NCBI GenBank assembly: GCA_017556885.1
Contig: JAFYLV010000097.1
Location: forward strand, 1-21,219
DNA from: Clostridia bacterium
GTDB taxonomy: Bacteria; Bacillota; Clostridia; Oscillospirales; QAMX01
Direction of reading: 5' to 3'
Length of the DNA: 21,219 nucleotides
Shown in pieces: positions 1 to 6,202 of this stretch. Each line of letters opens with the position of its first letter. The first letter of the stretch is position 1. A model generated the notes under the pieces. The model did no database searches, was not told the DNA's origin, and saw only the letters and a list, made by a program, of their open reading frames with translations. Position numbers and translations under genes: made by a program.

Positions 1-403
1 GAACAGCACCCACCAAGGCGATGCTGTTTGCATTCACATAGTCCAGCACATCTGAAAAAGTGCTTTCACTTTCAACCTCCGCACAAAGATACTCATATCC
101 AGGAATTGTCCATTTTGTCCATCCATCTGGTGCGTTTGCGTCATCAGTACATTCAATTCCAGCAAGGTATAATCCCTTGCTGAAGTTTTCTTCCCAAGGT
201 TTGAAGGAATGGGAGCAATCAGACATTGCACCCCAAATACCAACCAAATTGCCATTTTCATCTTTCTTGGCTAATGACTGGACTTCGTTGAAATGAGAAT
301 TTGCATCCTCCCACAATTTTTGAATAAAGCCTTGGCCATCCAAGGTTGAGCCTTCCTTACCAATTACTGAGAACGAAGATTTTATTTGTTTTTCGATTAT
401 CAT
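1..403 (-). CDS. GyrI-like/AraC-type effector-binding domain protein (C-terminus beyond window)
   Basis: The reading frame starts at an ATG at 401-403, preceded by a GAGGTG ribosome binding site a few bases upstream. It stays open for 134 codons to the window edge, so the C-terminus is missing. The product starts MIIEKQIKSSFSVIGKEG and contains FIQKLWEDAN, ENGNLVGIWGAMSD, WEENFSKGLYLAGIE and DGWTKWTIPGYEYL. This pattern is characteristic of the stand-alone GyrI-like small-molecule-binding domain family (the effector domain of BmrR/Rob/AraC-type regulators), usually about 155 residues. No DNA-binding domain precedes it, so it is probably a stand-alone ligand-binding or hydrolase-like protein rather than a transcription factor; the ligand is unknown. 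It is visibly A+T-richer than the genes beyond 1400, consistent with accessory DNA. Family assignment is fairly sure; function is not. Confidence 0.8.
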   Translation of the reverse strand, partial: MIIEKQIKSSFSVIGKEGSTLDGQGFIQKLWEDANSHFNEVQSLAKKDENGNLVGIWGAMSDCSHSFKPWEENFSKGLYLAGIECTDDANAPDGWTKWTIPGYEYLCAEVESESTFSDVLDYVNANSIALVGAV

Positions 404-453
404 ATGGCACCTCGTCAAATTCTTATTTGTCATTCTGTTTTATCGCCAGTTTC

Positions 454-486
454 GCCTTTGTATTACAAAGGCATCGGGCAAAGCCC
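454..486. repeat. Two tandem small hairpins after the RAYT gene
   Basis: A perfect 7-bp stem (GCCTTTG at 454-460 with CAAAGGC at 466-472, loop TATTA) is followed at once by a 4-bp stem (GGGC 476-479 with GCCC 483-486, loop AAA). They lie just beyond the stop of the RAYT transposase on its downstream side and have no T-run typical of an intrinsic terminator. They may be a degenerate REP-like structure or a weak 3' processing signal; the function is unproven. Confidence 0.4.
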
Positions 487-493
487 ATACCCC

Positions 494-1027
494 TTATTCC
501 TCTGTGTATAATTCGTCGTAATACCAACGGATAGGGTTTTCGTAAATGTAATTCAATCGAGTTTCGTAATCCTTTATATTTCGTATCACGTGTTCAATAA
601 AAGATTTTTGCCAAATAGGTTTACCAACCTTTTTTGTGATCGCTCCTTTGAACTGTTTCACCATACGTTCCACCGTAGGGGCGACCTGTGGTCGCCCGTA
701 TTCATCGGCAGAAATAACGACCATTATGTGTAGGTGATTCGGCATAATTACGTAAGAATACAACGATACCGCAGGATACGTTTGATTCCAACGCTCCAAT
801 TCGTCTAACACTATATTGCCTATATCGGATAATGGTAGATTTTGCGGGCGAACACAGTTCGCCCCTACGGAGTGCCAATCGAACACCTGTGGGTCAATCG
901 ATCCATTCCAAAAGTAATTCTTTCTGTTTTCCGTACAGATGGTTACAAAATATGCACCGGGAGAACTATAATCATAATTCTTGAGCCGTATATCTTTTCG
1001 TTTCGGCACTTCTTGTTCATGATCCAT
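494..1027 (-). CDS. REP-associated tyrosine transposase (RAYT, Y1/IS200-like TnpA_REP)
   Basis: Single-strand HUH-type transposase of the Y1 family; RAYTs nick and join DNA at REP hairpins. Taking the ATG at 1025-1027 (AGGTG six bases upstream) it is 177 residues, about normal for RAYTs. N-terminal RKDIRLKNYDYSSPGAYFVTICT is typical of the family. The metal-binding HUH-type motif is MPNHLHIMV with HLH at about residues 98-100, and WQKSFIEHVIRN then NYIYENPIRW carries the likely nucleophilic Tyr at about residue 160. Upstream in-frame starts at 1030 and 1036 are possible, but the -10 box at 1044-1049 puts transcription start near 1037, favouring the shorter form. Two segments, about residues 53-64 (SVGANCVRPQNL) and 110-120 (YGRPQVAPTVE), are translated REP hairpins lying inside the gene. 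Both key residues are present and no frameshift is seen, so it may be active. Confidence 0.9.
   Translation of the reverse strand: MDHEQEVPKRKDIRLKNYDYSSPGAYFVTICTENRKNYFWNGSIDPQVFDWHSVGANCVRPQNLPLSDIGNIVLDELERWNQTYPAVSLYSYVIMPNHLHIMVVISADEYGRPQVAPTVERMVKQFKGAITKKVGKPIWQKSFIEHVIRNIKDYETRLNYIYENPIRWYYDELYTEE
675..698 (+). repeat. REP-like hairpin A inside the RAYT gene
   Basis: GTAG followed by a perfect 8-bp stem GGGCGACC / GGTCGCCC (679-686 with 690-697) and loop TGT. The G-rich foot GTAG precedes the stem on the plus strand. It is the same unit as hairpin B (845-868), differing by one stem base pair that changed on both arms (compensatory change), and in the opposite orientation. It resembles the REP palindromes mobilised by RAYT enzymes. 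It is in frame in the transposase and encodes part of YGRPQVAPTVE. Confidence 0.75.
845..868 (-). repeat. REP-like hairpin B inside the RAYT gene
   Basis: Read on the minus strand: GTAG, then an 8-bp stem GGGCGAAC / GTTCGCCC around loop TGT (stem arms 846-853 and 857-864). It matches hairpin A except that one C-G pair has become A-T, keeping the stem perfect. It encodes part of SVGANCVRPQNL in the transposase. The two copies form an inverted pair about 150 bases apart. Confidence 0.75.
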
Positions 1028-1043
1028 TTGCATCACCTACCCC

Positions 1044-1072
1044 ATTATAACACAAATCGGCAGAGAAAACAA
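1044..1072 (-). promoter_or_regulatory. Housekeeping promoter of the RAYT gene
   Basis: On the minus strand a perfect TATAAT (-10, at 1044-1049) lies 17 bases after TTGTTT (-35, at 1067-1072). Predicted start is near 1037, giving a very short leader before the ATG at 1027. The -35 lies inside the 10-bp inverted repeat at 1058-1083. Confidence 0.6.
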
Positions 1073-1083
1073 GTTCTCTGCCG
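1058..1083. repeat. 10-bp perfect inverted repeat overlapping the RAYT promoter
   Basis: CGGCAGAGAA (1058-1067) pairs perfectly with TTCTCTGCCG (1074-1083) around a six-base loop. It covers the -35 box of the RAYT promoter. No good T-run follows on either strand, so an operator, a transposon-end hairpin or a degraded terminator are all possible. Confidence 0.55.
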
Positions 1084-1127
1084 AAATTTTGTGTCTGCCA
1101 TTTCTCCGCTAAGAATGCACAGAGAAA

Positions 1128-1169
1128 GGTCTGCTTTTCTTTTTGGTGCGGTCGGGGGGACTGTTGAAC
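1128..1169 (-). repeat. Duplicated tRNA-Leu 3' end (possible att remnant)
   Basis: This 42-base stretch nearly repeats 1300-1339 in the same orientation: GGTCTGCTTTT, a T-run, TGG (the encoded CCA), the seven-base acceptor arm GCGGTCG and the first T-arm bases GGGGGACT..TTGAAC. It differs by one base and one missing T in the T-run and by a two-base insertion in the T-arm. Beyond 1169 the similarity stops, so no full tRNA exists here. A displaced tRNA 3' end is the standard scar of an integrase that targets tRNA genes. The stretch between it and the intact tRNA (1170-1299) holds no gene that I can recognise. Confidence 0.6.
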
Positions 1170-1274
1170 GCAAACGGCGGCCTTCGCCCGCCTTATTGCA
1201 CAAATCGCCCAAACTTTTTCCTTGCCGCTGCTTCCTTCTGCGATTTGTGGGGTTCTGCGTCGGCTACGGTCGGA

Positions 1275-1310
1275 TCAAAAAAGAAAAAGCAGACCGTTCG
1301 GTCTGCTTTT
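1275..1310 (-). terminator. Intrinsic terminator of tRNA-Leu
   Basis: An 11-bp perfect stem (AAAAGCAGACC 1285-1295 with GGTCTGCTTTT 1300-1310, loop GTTC) is followed on the minus strand by a T-rich tract (TTTTTCTTTTTT). It lies a few bases after the tRNA 3' end and so ends the tRNA transcript. Confidence 0.8.
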
Positions 1311-1316
1311 ATTTTT

Positions 1317-1399
1317 TGGTGCGGTCGGGGGGACTTGAACCCCCATGGTTACCCACACGCACCTCAAACGTGCGCGTCTGCCTGTTCCGCCACGACCGC
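1317..1399 (-). tRNA. tRNA-Leu (anticodon GAG)
   Basis: 83 bases including an encoded CCA (TGG at 1317-1319 on the plus strand). The acceptor stem is GCGGTCG / CGACCGC. The anticodon arm CACGT-TTGAGGT-GCGTG gives anticodon GAG, reading CUC and CUU leucine codons. A long variable arm follows, as expected for class II tRNA-Leu, and the T arm is GGGGG TTCAAGT CCCCC. It has its own near-perfect promoter and terminator. Confidence 0.95.
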
Positions 1400-1432
1400 A
1401 TATGAAGCGCCTGTCTTGCAAGCGCATAGCAT

Positions 1433-1461
1433 ATTATAGCCGCTGGAGAGACATTTGTCAA
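1433..1461 (-). promoter_or_regulatory. Consensus promoter of tRNA-Leu
   Basis: A perfect TTGACA (1456-1461) and a perfect TATAAT (1433-1438) are separated by 17 bases on the minus strand. The start would fall near 1426, leaving a leader of about 27 bases that RNase P would remove. It lies just downstream of the spoIIIAH stop. Confidence 0.85.
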
Positions 1462-1487
1462 GCCCTTTTTTCAGTTGTTTCAAAGAA

Positions 1488-2060
1488 TTATCCGTCTTTT
1501 TCCGGAGTTGCCTCCACAATGCGGATCTTATCCGAGGAAAGTCCCGTCTCGGAGATGGCAACATCGGTGATCTTTGCCGTATCCAAAGCGCTGATATTGC
1601 CCGTTTTGGAGGTAACGATGACCGTTAGCCCGCCGTCCCCGATGTAGGCAAGGCAGTTGGTATACCCTTTGGAAAGCACGATACCCTCGATATTGCTCTC
1701 TTTGATGGAATTGCGGGCGATCTCCTGCACGGCAGCAGAGGCCTCGGCCTTGCCGGCCTCCGCTGCATCAGCAGACATCAGCGTATTCTCCAGGATGGCG
1801 ATGGCCGCATCCCGCGCCTGCTGCCGGGCAAGACGCGCCCCTGTAAAATACTCCGCCAGCGCCTCCTGGGTCGCCGCATCAGCCACAGACCCGTTGACCA
1901 GCACGGAATCCCCGAGGTTTGCCACGCTCTCCCCCTCGAGAATGCTTCCGTCCACCGGCTCCATGCCGTCAAAGGCGTCGCGCTGATAGCTCCAGTTGAG
2001 ATAGACGGCAATACACACCAGCAACACCGTGACCGCCGCCACCGCAGTTTTCTTCTTCAT
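1488..2060 (-). CDS. spoIIIAH: Stage III sporulation protein AH
   Basis: Mother-cell membrane protein whose extracytoplasmic domain binds forespore SpoIIQ, forming the channel that links the two compartments during engulfment. It has 190 residues (the B. subtilis protein is about 218). The N-terminus MKKKTAVAAVTVLLVCIAVYLNW is a single membrane anchor. A charged, Ala-rich helical stretch (about 65-115, ARQQARDAAIAILEN) follows. The C-terminal ring-building domain includes ESNIEGIVLSKGYTNCLAYI and LTVIVTSKTGNIS, the signature of the SpoIIIAH/YscJ-like fold. An AGGAGG site precedes the ATG. It is the last gene of the operon, about 20 bases after spoIIIAG. No clear terminator follows before the tRNA-Leu promoter. 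Confidence 0.93.
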   Translation of the reverse strand: MKKKTAVAAVTVLLVCIAVYLNWSYQRDAFDGMEPVDGSILEGESVANLGDSVLVNGSVADAATQEALAEYFTGARLARQQARDAAIAILENTLMSADAAEAGKAEASAAVQEIARNSIKESNIEGIVLSKGYTNCLAYIGDGGLTVIVTSKTGNISALDTAKITDVAISETGLSSDKIRIVEATPEKDG

Positions 2061-2080
2061 ACCTGATTTCCTCCTGTATT

Positions 2081-2593
2081 TCAGCCTAATTTTAATACCG
2101 TAATTCTGTCACTGGACAGTCCCGTCACAGCCATGACCGCCTCCGTCACCGCAAGGCGGATCTCCGCCCGGTCCGCGCCCTCGCAGACCACCAGCGCCCC
2201 GCGCCATACCGGCGCAAACTCCGTTTCCGTCACCGGAACGGAATCGGATCCCGAATCCTGCATGGCAAGGGCGGAGGACTCCGAAAATTCCCGTCCGCCG
2301 TCGCTTTCCGTCTTTTCCTCCCGCTCGGTCTCCCGGGCAAAAACGCGGTCGGCATCCTGCTCCTCGGTCAGCATTACCCGCGCCTTTCCCACACCGGCAG
2401 TGTGGGAAAGCATCTCTTCGAGCCGCGCCTCGCAGTTCTCCGCAAATGCATTGCTCTGTTCCGCCGGTTTTGTTGCGGTCTCTTCCCTGCTCCGGGGAAG
2501 AAGCACCAGCAGCAGGCCCGCTGCGAGCAAAATCAGTGCGTATGTGTACTTTTTCGGCAGTGCACCGAGCGCGGCCTTCAGTTTTGCAAGCAT
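2081..2593 (-). CDS. spoIIIAG: Stage III sporulation protein AG
   Basis: Ring-forming component of the SpoIIIA-SpoIIQ channel in the mother-cell membrane. With the ATG at 2591-2593 (GGAGGAG about eight bases upstream) it is 170 residues, starting MLAKLKAALGALPKKYTYA. One membrane segment spans about residues 17-33 (YALILLAAGLLLVLLP). A linker is followed by LEEMLSHTAGVGKARVMLTEEQ and, near the end, WRGALVVCEGADRAEIRLAVTEAVMAVTGLSSDRITVLKL, the SpoIIIAG/ring-building fold. The gene start overlaps the end of spoIIIAF by 16 bases, suggesting translational coupling. A longer frame exists upstream but lacks a better start. Confidence 0.92.
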   Translation of the reverse strand: MLAKLKAALGALPKKYTYALILLAAGLLLVLLPRSREETATKPAEQSNAFAENCEARLEEMLSHTAGVGKARVMLTEEQDADRVFARETEREEKTESDGGREFSESSALAMQDSGSDSVPVTETEFAPVWRGALVVCEGADRAEIRLAVTEAVMAVTGLSSDRITVLKLG

Positions 2594-3036
2594 TGGATAT
2601 TCTCCTCCGGAAGCCCCAGTTCCGCCGCCATGGCGGCGACCAGCGCCGAGGGATCCTCCGCCTTTGTCCGCAGGGTCACCCATGTCACGCGGAAGCTGTC
2701 CCCGTCGGCGGCAAGCCCGACCTCGGCGGTGCAGGGAACGGATAGCTCCTCCGCCCTCGTCTCAATATATGCAGCGATCTGGTCACATAGTATCTCTTTT
2801 TGCATGCTTTTTTCCTCCTCTTCTTCTCCCTGGGAAAAGCTTTCCGCATAGGTCCGCAGCCGCCTAACGATCTCCTCCCCCCGCAGCCCCTGCAGGGGCG
2901 AGAGCACGCACACCGTCACCGCCGCGCCGATCCCCAGCGCCAGCACCCGCCGTCCCGTCCCCTCCGGAACGAGCAGCAGCAGTGCCGCGCCGACAAAGGC
3001 CGCAGCCGCAGCCCCGCGAAAGATGTCCCACAGCAA
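2578..3036 (-). CDS. spoIIIAF: Stage III sporulation protein AF
   Basis: Integral membrane protein of the SpoIIIA complex with an extracytoplasmic ring-building-like domain. I place the start at the TTG at 3034-3036 because an AGGAGG (3046-3051) lies nine bases upstream. An in-frame TTG at 3060 would put that site inside the gene and overlap the spoIIIAE stop. The product is then 152 residues, shorter than the roughly 200-residue B. subtilis protein. Two hydrophobic segments (AAAAAFVGAALLLLVP and VLALGIGAAVTVCVLSPLQGL) precede a soluble domain that ends with VTLRTKAEDPSALVAAMAAELGLPEENIQ. A run of five Glu sits just before the second half. Position between AE and AG supports the call. Confidence 0.87.
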   Translation of the reverse strand: MLWDIFRGAAAAAFVGAALLLLVPEGTGRRVLALGIGAAVTVCVLSPLQGLRGEEIVRRLRTYAESFSQGEEEEEKSMQKEILCDQIAAYIETRAEELSVPCTAEVGLAADGDSFRVTWVTLRTKAEDPSALVAAMAAELGLPEENIQCLQN

Positions 3037-3052
3037 AAGGTCTCCCCTCCTC

Positions 3053-4123
3053 TCAGACAAAGCTTAAAAATCCCGCAATGACCCCGATAAGCTGCGCCGC
3101 CGTTGCCGCCGCAAGTATGGCAAGATACATCCCCGTCGTTTCCGCCGCCGTATCCGCAACGCCCGTCACCGCACCGGGGGAAATCGCGGTGCACACCGCC
3201 GCCGTCAGCCGGAAGGCCGCGTACCATGCGCCAAGCCGTAACAGCGGCAGCAGCGCCGTGGCAATGAGCACCAGCACCCCCGCCACACCAATGGAATTCC
3301 GTACCGCCGCCGCGCCAGCAAAAATGGCCTCGCAGGCCTCCGTCAGCGCGCCGCCGATGATGGGAACCGCCGCGGCAACACCGCCCTTGACGCCCCGCTT
3401 CAAAAGACTGTCCCCCGCCGCGCCCACAACACCGGAGATGGTGATAAAGGCCGCATACAACGTCAGGCCAAGGCGCAGGCCGGTGGTCATGATCCCCCGA
3501 AGGCTTACCGCCGCCCGCCCAAGTCCCGGTGACTCCATACAGACGGACACCGTCCGGCAGAGGGCATACAGTCCGCAGAAGGGAAGAAACACCCGCCCGG
3601 CAAGCTCCGAAAAAAGCCCTGTGGCAAAGACCGCCGCCGCCTTTTTAGCCGCCGCGGCTGCCGGTGATCCCGCCGCCACGGCCGCCGCCGTATAAACGGT
3701 GGTAAAGATCTCCGAAAAGGCGGTCATATCCCGGATGGCGCGCTCCGCCTGGGCAAAAACCGATTCTGTCCCCCCCGCAGCCATCAGGAACACCGCCGCA
3801 CCGCCGGCAGCCTCTGTCGCCCGGCGGAGCACCGGACTCTGTACCGCAGACTCCAGCGCACACACCATCCCGCAAATTATGGCTGCACAGAGGATGCGCC
3901 GCAGAAGCGAAAACAGATCCTCCGCCCCAAGCTCTCCCGCCGCATTCTCAAGAATACCCCACAGTCCGTCCGAGAGGTTCCCTTCCGTATCCACCCCCGA
4001 AAGCAGTTCTCTTGCCGAATCGGGCACGGCATCCGAAAGAACCTCCCCAGGTGCCGCAAGGCAAGGACAGAGAAAAAGGGTAACCACAACCATTACCGCC
4101 GCAAAATACCGAAGACCTCTCAT
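3053..4123 (-). CDS. spoIIIAE: Stage III sporulation protein AE
   Basis: Polytopic membrane protein of the mother-cell SpoIIIA export complex. It has 356 residues (B. subtilis about 399). A cleavable-looking signal sequence (MRGLRYFAAVMVVVTLFLCPCLAA) leads a polar segment with a VDTEGNLSDGLWGIL motif. Several Ala/Gly-rich membrane segments fill the remainder, including LRLGLTLYAAFITISGVVGAAGDSLLKRGVKGGVAAAVPIIGG, which is recognisable SpoIIIAE. The ATG overlaps the TGA of spoIIIAD (ATGA), so the two are coupled. It ends with AGFLSFV. Confidence 0.93.
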   Translation of the reverse strand: MRGLRYFAAVMVVVTLFLCPCLAAPGEVLSDAVPDSARELLSGVDTEGNLSDGLWGILENAAGELGAEDLFSLLRRILCAAIICGMVCALESAVQSPVLRRATEAAGGAAVFLMAAGGTESVFAQAERAIRDMTAFSEIFTTVYTAAAVAAGSPAAAAAKKAAAVFATGLFSELAGRVFLPFCGLYALCRTVSVCMESPGLGRAAVSLRGIMTTGLRLGLTLYAAFITISGVVGAAGDSLLKRGVKGGVAAAVPIIGGALTEACEAIFAGAAAVRNSIGVAGVLVLIATALLPLLRLGAWYAAFRLTAAVCTAISPGAVTGVADTAAETTGMYLAILAAATAAQLIGVIAGFLSFV

Positions 4124-4506
4124 GTTCCCATCGCCCCCAGCAGTTCTGCAAGCAACCGGAATACCGGCAGCGCCGCGGCAAAGGCCAGCACGCCGCCGAG
4201 AAGCTCCAGCTTCACCGCCATTGCCCCCTCCGAAGCATCCCGGCAGAGTTCCGCCCCCATTCGGGAAAGAATGGCAATGCCCGCCGCCCGCAGCAGGGGC
4301 GGAAAGACCTCCGCCGCCGCACCGGACGGCAGTATATCCTCAAAAAATTCCGTGATCTCCGCGAGTGCAGGCAGTGCGGCAAGAAAAAGCGCCGCCGCTC
4401 CTGCAGCTCCGAGCACCAGCGCGATCTCCGGATTGCTCCGCCGAAGCAGCAGCACCAGCGCCGAAACGATGAGCGCCGCAGCCACTGCCGCCGTCATCCG
4501 TTCCAT
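4120..4506 (-). CDS. spoIIIAD: Stage III sporulation protein AD
   Basis: Small polytopic membrane protein of the SpoIIIA complex, 128 residues (B. subtilis about 133). Hydrophobic segments are TAAVAAALIVSALVLLL, IALVLGAAGAAALFLAALPAL and a C-terminal LELLGGVLAFAAALPVFRLLAELL. RAAGIAILSRMGAELCRDASEGAMAVKLELLG is the family hallmark. The first ATG is taken as the start although its ribosome site is weak; a second ATG three codons in is an alternative. It follows spoIIIAC by five bases and overlaps spoIIIAE by four. Confidence 0.92.
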   Translation of the reverse strand: MERMTAAVAAALIVSALVLLLRRSNPEIALVLGAAGAAALFLAALPALAEITEFFEDILPSGAAAEVFPPLLRAAGIAILSRMGAELCRDASEGAMAVKLELLGGVLAFAAALPVFRLLAELLGAMGT

Positions 4507-4511
4507 CGCGC

Positions 4512-4706
4512 TTACAGCCCAAAGGTCCTGCGGATCGTCTCAAAGAGGCTTCCGATCTGACCGATAAGCATGGAAAAAACCACCAAAAGACCCGCAATGG
4601 TCACCAGCAGCGCCTGCTCCTCCCGTCCCGATCGGGCCAGCAGCATATTCAGCACCGCCACCAGTATACCCACCGCCGCGATGCGAAAAATGAGATCCAC
4701 CTGCAT
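4512..4706 (-). CDS. spoIIIAC: Stage III sporulation protein AC
   Basis: Very small membrane protein, 64 residues (B. subtilis about 68), with two transmembrane helices: LIFRIAAVGILVAVLNMLL and EEQALLVTIAGLLVVFSMLIGQI, joined by an ARSGR turn. The final IGSLFETIRRTFGL is typical of SpoIIIAC. AAGGAAG lies about eight bases before the ATG. It sits between AB and AD in the usual order. Confidence 0.92.
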   Translation of the reverse strand: MQVDLIFRIAAVGILVAVLNMLLARSGREEQALLVTIAGLLVVFSMLIGQIGSLFETIRRTFGL

Positions 4707-4721
4707 TTCATCACTTCCTTT

Positions 4722-5222
4722 CTATATGAGCAGCGCCGCCACGGCCCCCGCAGCAAATCCCCCAAAACGCAGTATCTTTGCATACCTCTGCCGGTTTTCT
4801 TCAGCTGCCGCCACTCTGTGGGCAAGCTCCCGTTCCGCCGCCAAAAGCCTGCGGAGCTGGTCCTCCAGCCCGTACTGTCCAAGCCCCTCCCCAAGAAGGA
4901 GCAGCGCCTGCACGTCCGCCTCACAAAGACGGTATTTCTCCCGCGCCGTCTCTGCGGCGGTCCGCCAGGACACTTCTCGCATACCGGTCTCCCCCTCCGC
5001 CACAAGACGAAAGAAGAATCCCGACGCCGCGTCCCCAGACAGGCGCTCAAGCAGTACCGGCAGCGGTGTGCCGAGATCGCCGATCTCTCCCCGCATATAT
5101 CCGGCAGCGCGTTCCATAGCCGCAAGAAACCGGTGACGGGCGCGAAGCTCTCCCGCCGCAAAAAGTCCGCCCACCGTACCGCCGAGCATTAACAGCATGC
5201 GGCCGATGACCTGCGCCGTCAC
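4722..5222 (-). CDS. spoIIIAB: Stage III sporulation protein AB
   Basis: Membrane-anchored component of the SpoIIIA complex, resembling the GspF-type fold of secretion systems. It has 166 residues (B. subtilis about 171). The start is a GTG whose last two bases form the TGA of spoIIIAA (GTGA overlap), with GGAG eight bases upstream. An N-terminal membrane segment (GRMLLMLGGTVGGLFAAGEL), a helical central part (MERAAGYMRGEIGDLGTPLPVLLERL) and a C-terminal membrane segment (FGGFAAGAVAALLI) fit the family. The motif LLLLGEGLGQYGLEDQLRRL is characteristic. Confidence 0.92.
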   Translation of the reverse strand: MTAQVIGRMLLMLGGTVGGLFAAGELRARHRFLAAMERAAGYMRGEIGDLGTPLPVLLERLSGDAASGFFFRLVAEGETGMREVSWRTAAETAREKYRLCEADVQALLLLGEGLGQYGLEDQLRRLLAAERELAHRVAAAEENRQRYAKILRFGGFAAGAVAALLI

Positions 5223-6103
5223 GGGAGCAGCTCCGACGCGGGCAGGAACACCGGTTTTCGATCCGCTCCGATGAACACCGCCTGTTCAAAAACTCCCGCC
5301 GTTATAAGCCCACGATACAACGGTCTTCTATGCAGATCCTCCGGTGAAAAGGCATGCGCCGTGGCAAGGATGGCCACGCCGGTAAAGGCCGCCTGCGACA
5401 CGGCTTCGGCATCCGCCGGGCCGGTGATCTCATCCACCGCCACAGCCCTGGGCGTCATGCAGCGCAAAAGCCGCCATACCGCCTCTGCTTTGGGGCAGCC
5501 CGTCATCACGTCGGTCAGCGGCCCAAGCGGAAAGGCGGCCTCGCCTCTGAAGCAGCCTGCAATCTCTCCCCGCTCATCCGCCACCGCGATGCGCACCCCT
5601 GCCTCGGAAAGCTGGCGGACGAGATCTCGCAAAAGGGTGGTCTTCCCCCGCCCGGGAGGAGATAGAATGAGGGTGCCTTTCACCCGTTCTCCTTCCCACA
5701 TCTGTTCGATGAGTCCGTCCGCCGCGCCGGGAACCGCACGGGCGATACGAAGACACAGGCTCGCGATTTCCCGGAAGCCCGCCACCTCGCCGCCCCGCAA
5801 TACCGCGCGGCCGCAGATACCCAGCCTGTGTCCTCCGGGCGCGGAAAGAAAGCCCTCCCGCAGCTCATCCTCCACCGCATAGGCCGACCCGCCGGAGCAA
5901 AGTTCCATGCACTGCAGAAGATCCCGCTCTGTCACCGGCGGCGCGGCCAGGAAGCGTTCCTTTCCTTCGATGCAGACCGCCGGAGCCTTTCCCCGCCGCA
6001 GGCGGATCTCCTCCGCCCGGGCGCGTTCATTCGCAGAAAGCTGCGCGCACTCTCCCCGCAGCCCGGGGCCCAAAAGCCGTATGGCACTTTCATACGGATC
6101 CAT
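5219..6103 (-). CDS. spoIIIAA: Stage III sporulation protein AA (ATPase)
   Basis: Cytoplasmic secretion-type ATPase thought to power the SpoIIIA channel. I choose the ATG at 6101-6103, preceded by GGGAGGG; an upstream in-frame ATG would start inside the terminator region. The product is 294 residues (B. subtilis about 307). Walker A is SPPGRGKTTLL (about 148-158), Walker B is AVAVDEI (about 220-226), and EIRLRRGKAPAV and EDELREGFLSAPGGHRLGICG are SpoIIIAA-specific. It is the first gene of the operon. The 43 bases before it contain CATATAGA, which loosely resembles a sporulation sigma-E -10 box, but I could not find a convincing -35. A terminator for the preceding genes lies at 6146-6189. Confidence 0.94.
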   Translation of the reverse strand: MDPYESAIRLLGPGLRGECAQLSANERARAEEIRLRRGKAPAVCIEGKERFLAAPPVTERDLLQCMELCSGGSAYAVEDELREGFLSAPGGHRLGICGRAVLRGGEVAGFREIASLCLRIARAVPGAADGLIEQMWEGERVKGTLILSPPGRGKTTLLRDLVRQLSEAGVRIAVADERGEIAGCFRGEAAFPLGPLTDVMTGCPKAEAVWRLLRCMTPRAVAVDEITGPADAEAVSQAAFTGVAILATAHAFSPEDLHRRPLYRGLITAGVFEQAVFIGADRKPVFLPASELLP

Positions 6104-6145
6104 GCCTGTCCCTCCCTTCGTTTTCTTATCTATATGGCCTGTCCC

Positions 6146-6189
6146 CGAAAAATAGAACAGAGCCGGCAAAGGTTTCCCCTCACCGGCTC
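6146..6189 (-). terminator. Terminator after the capsid-like gene set
   Basis: On the minus strand GAGCCGG (6183-6189) pairs with CCGGCTC (6160-6166). The inner AGG/CCT bases can extend the fold, and TGTTCTATTTTT follows. It lies about 14 bases after the stop of the 92-aa gene and before spoIIIAA, so it should separate the capsid-like unit from the sporulation operon. The long loop makes it weaker than the one at 8621-8658. Confidence 0.6.
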
Positions 6190-6202
6190 CGGCTGTATTT
6201 CC

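Noticed and set aside
34..261. 75-codon frame MKMAIWLVFG on the minus strand
   Set aside because: Shadow in another frame of the GyrI-like gene, which is open to the window edge and has strong family motifs.
675..868. CRISPR-like repeats
   Set aside because: Only two units, in inverted orientation, palindromic and inside a transposase gene; these are REP elements, not an array.
842..1439. Plus-strand open frames across the tRNA-Leu region
   Set aside because: They run through the tRNA and its terminator (translated tRNA such as GDLNPHGYP), a common annotation artefact.
6104..6145. Sigma-E promoter for spoIIIA (CATATAGA)
   Set aside because: The -10-like box is only partial and no fitting -35 is seen; noted under spoIIIAA but not called.
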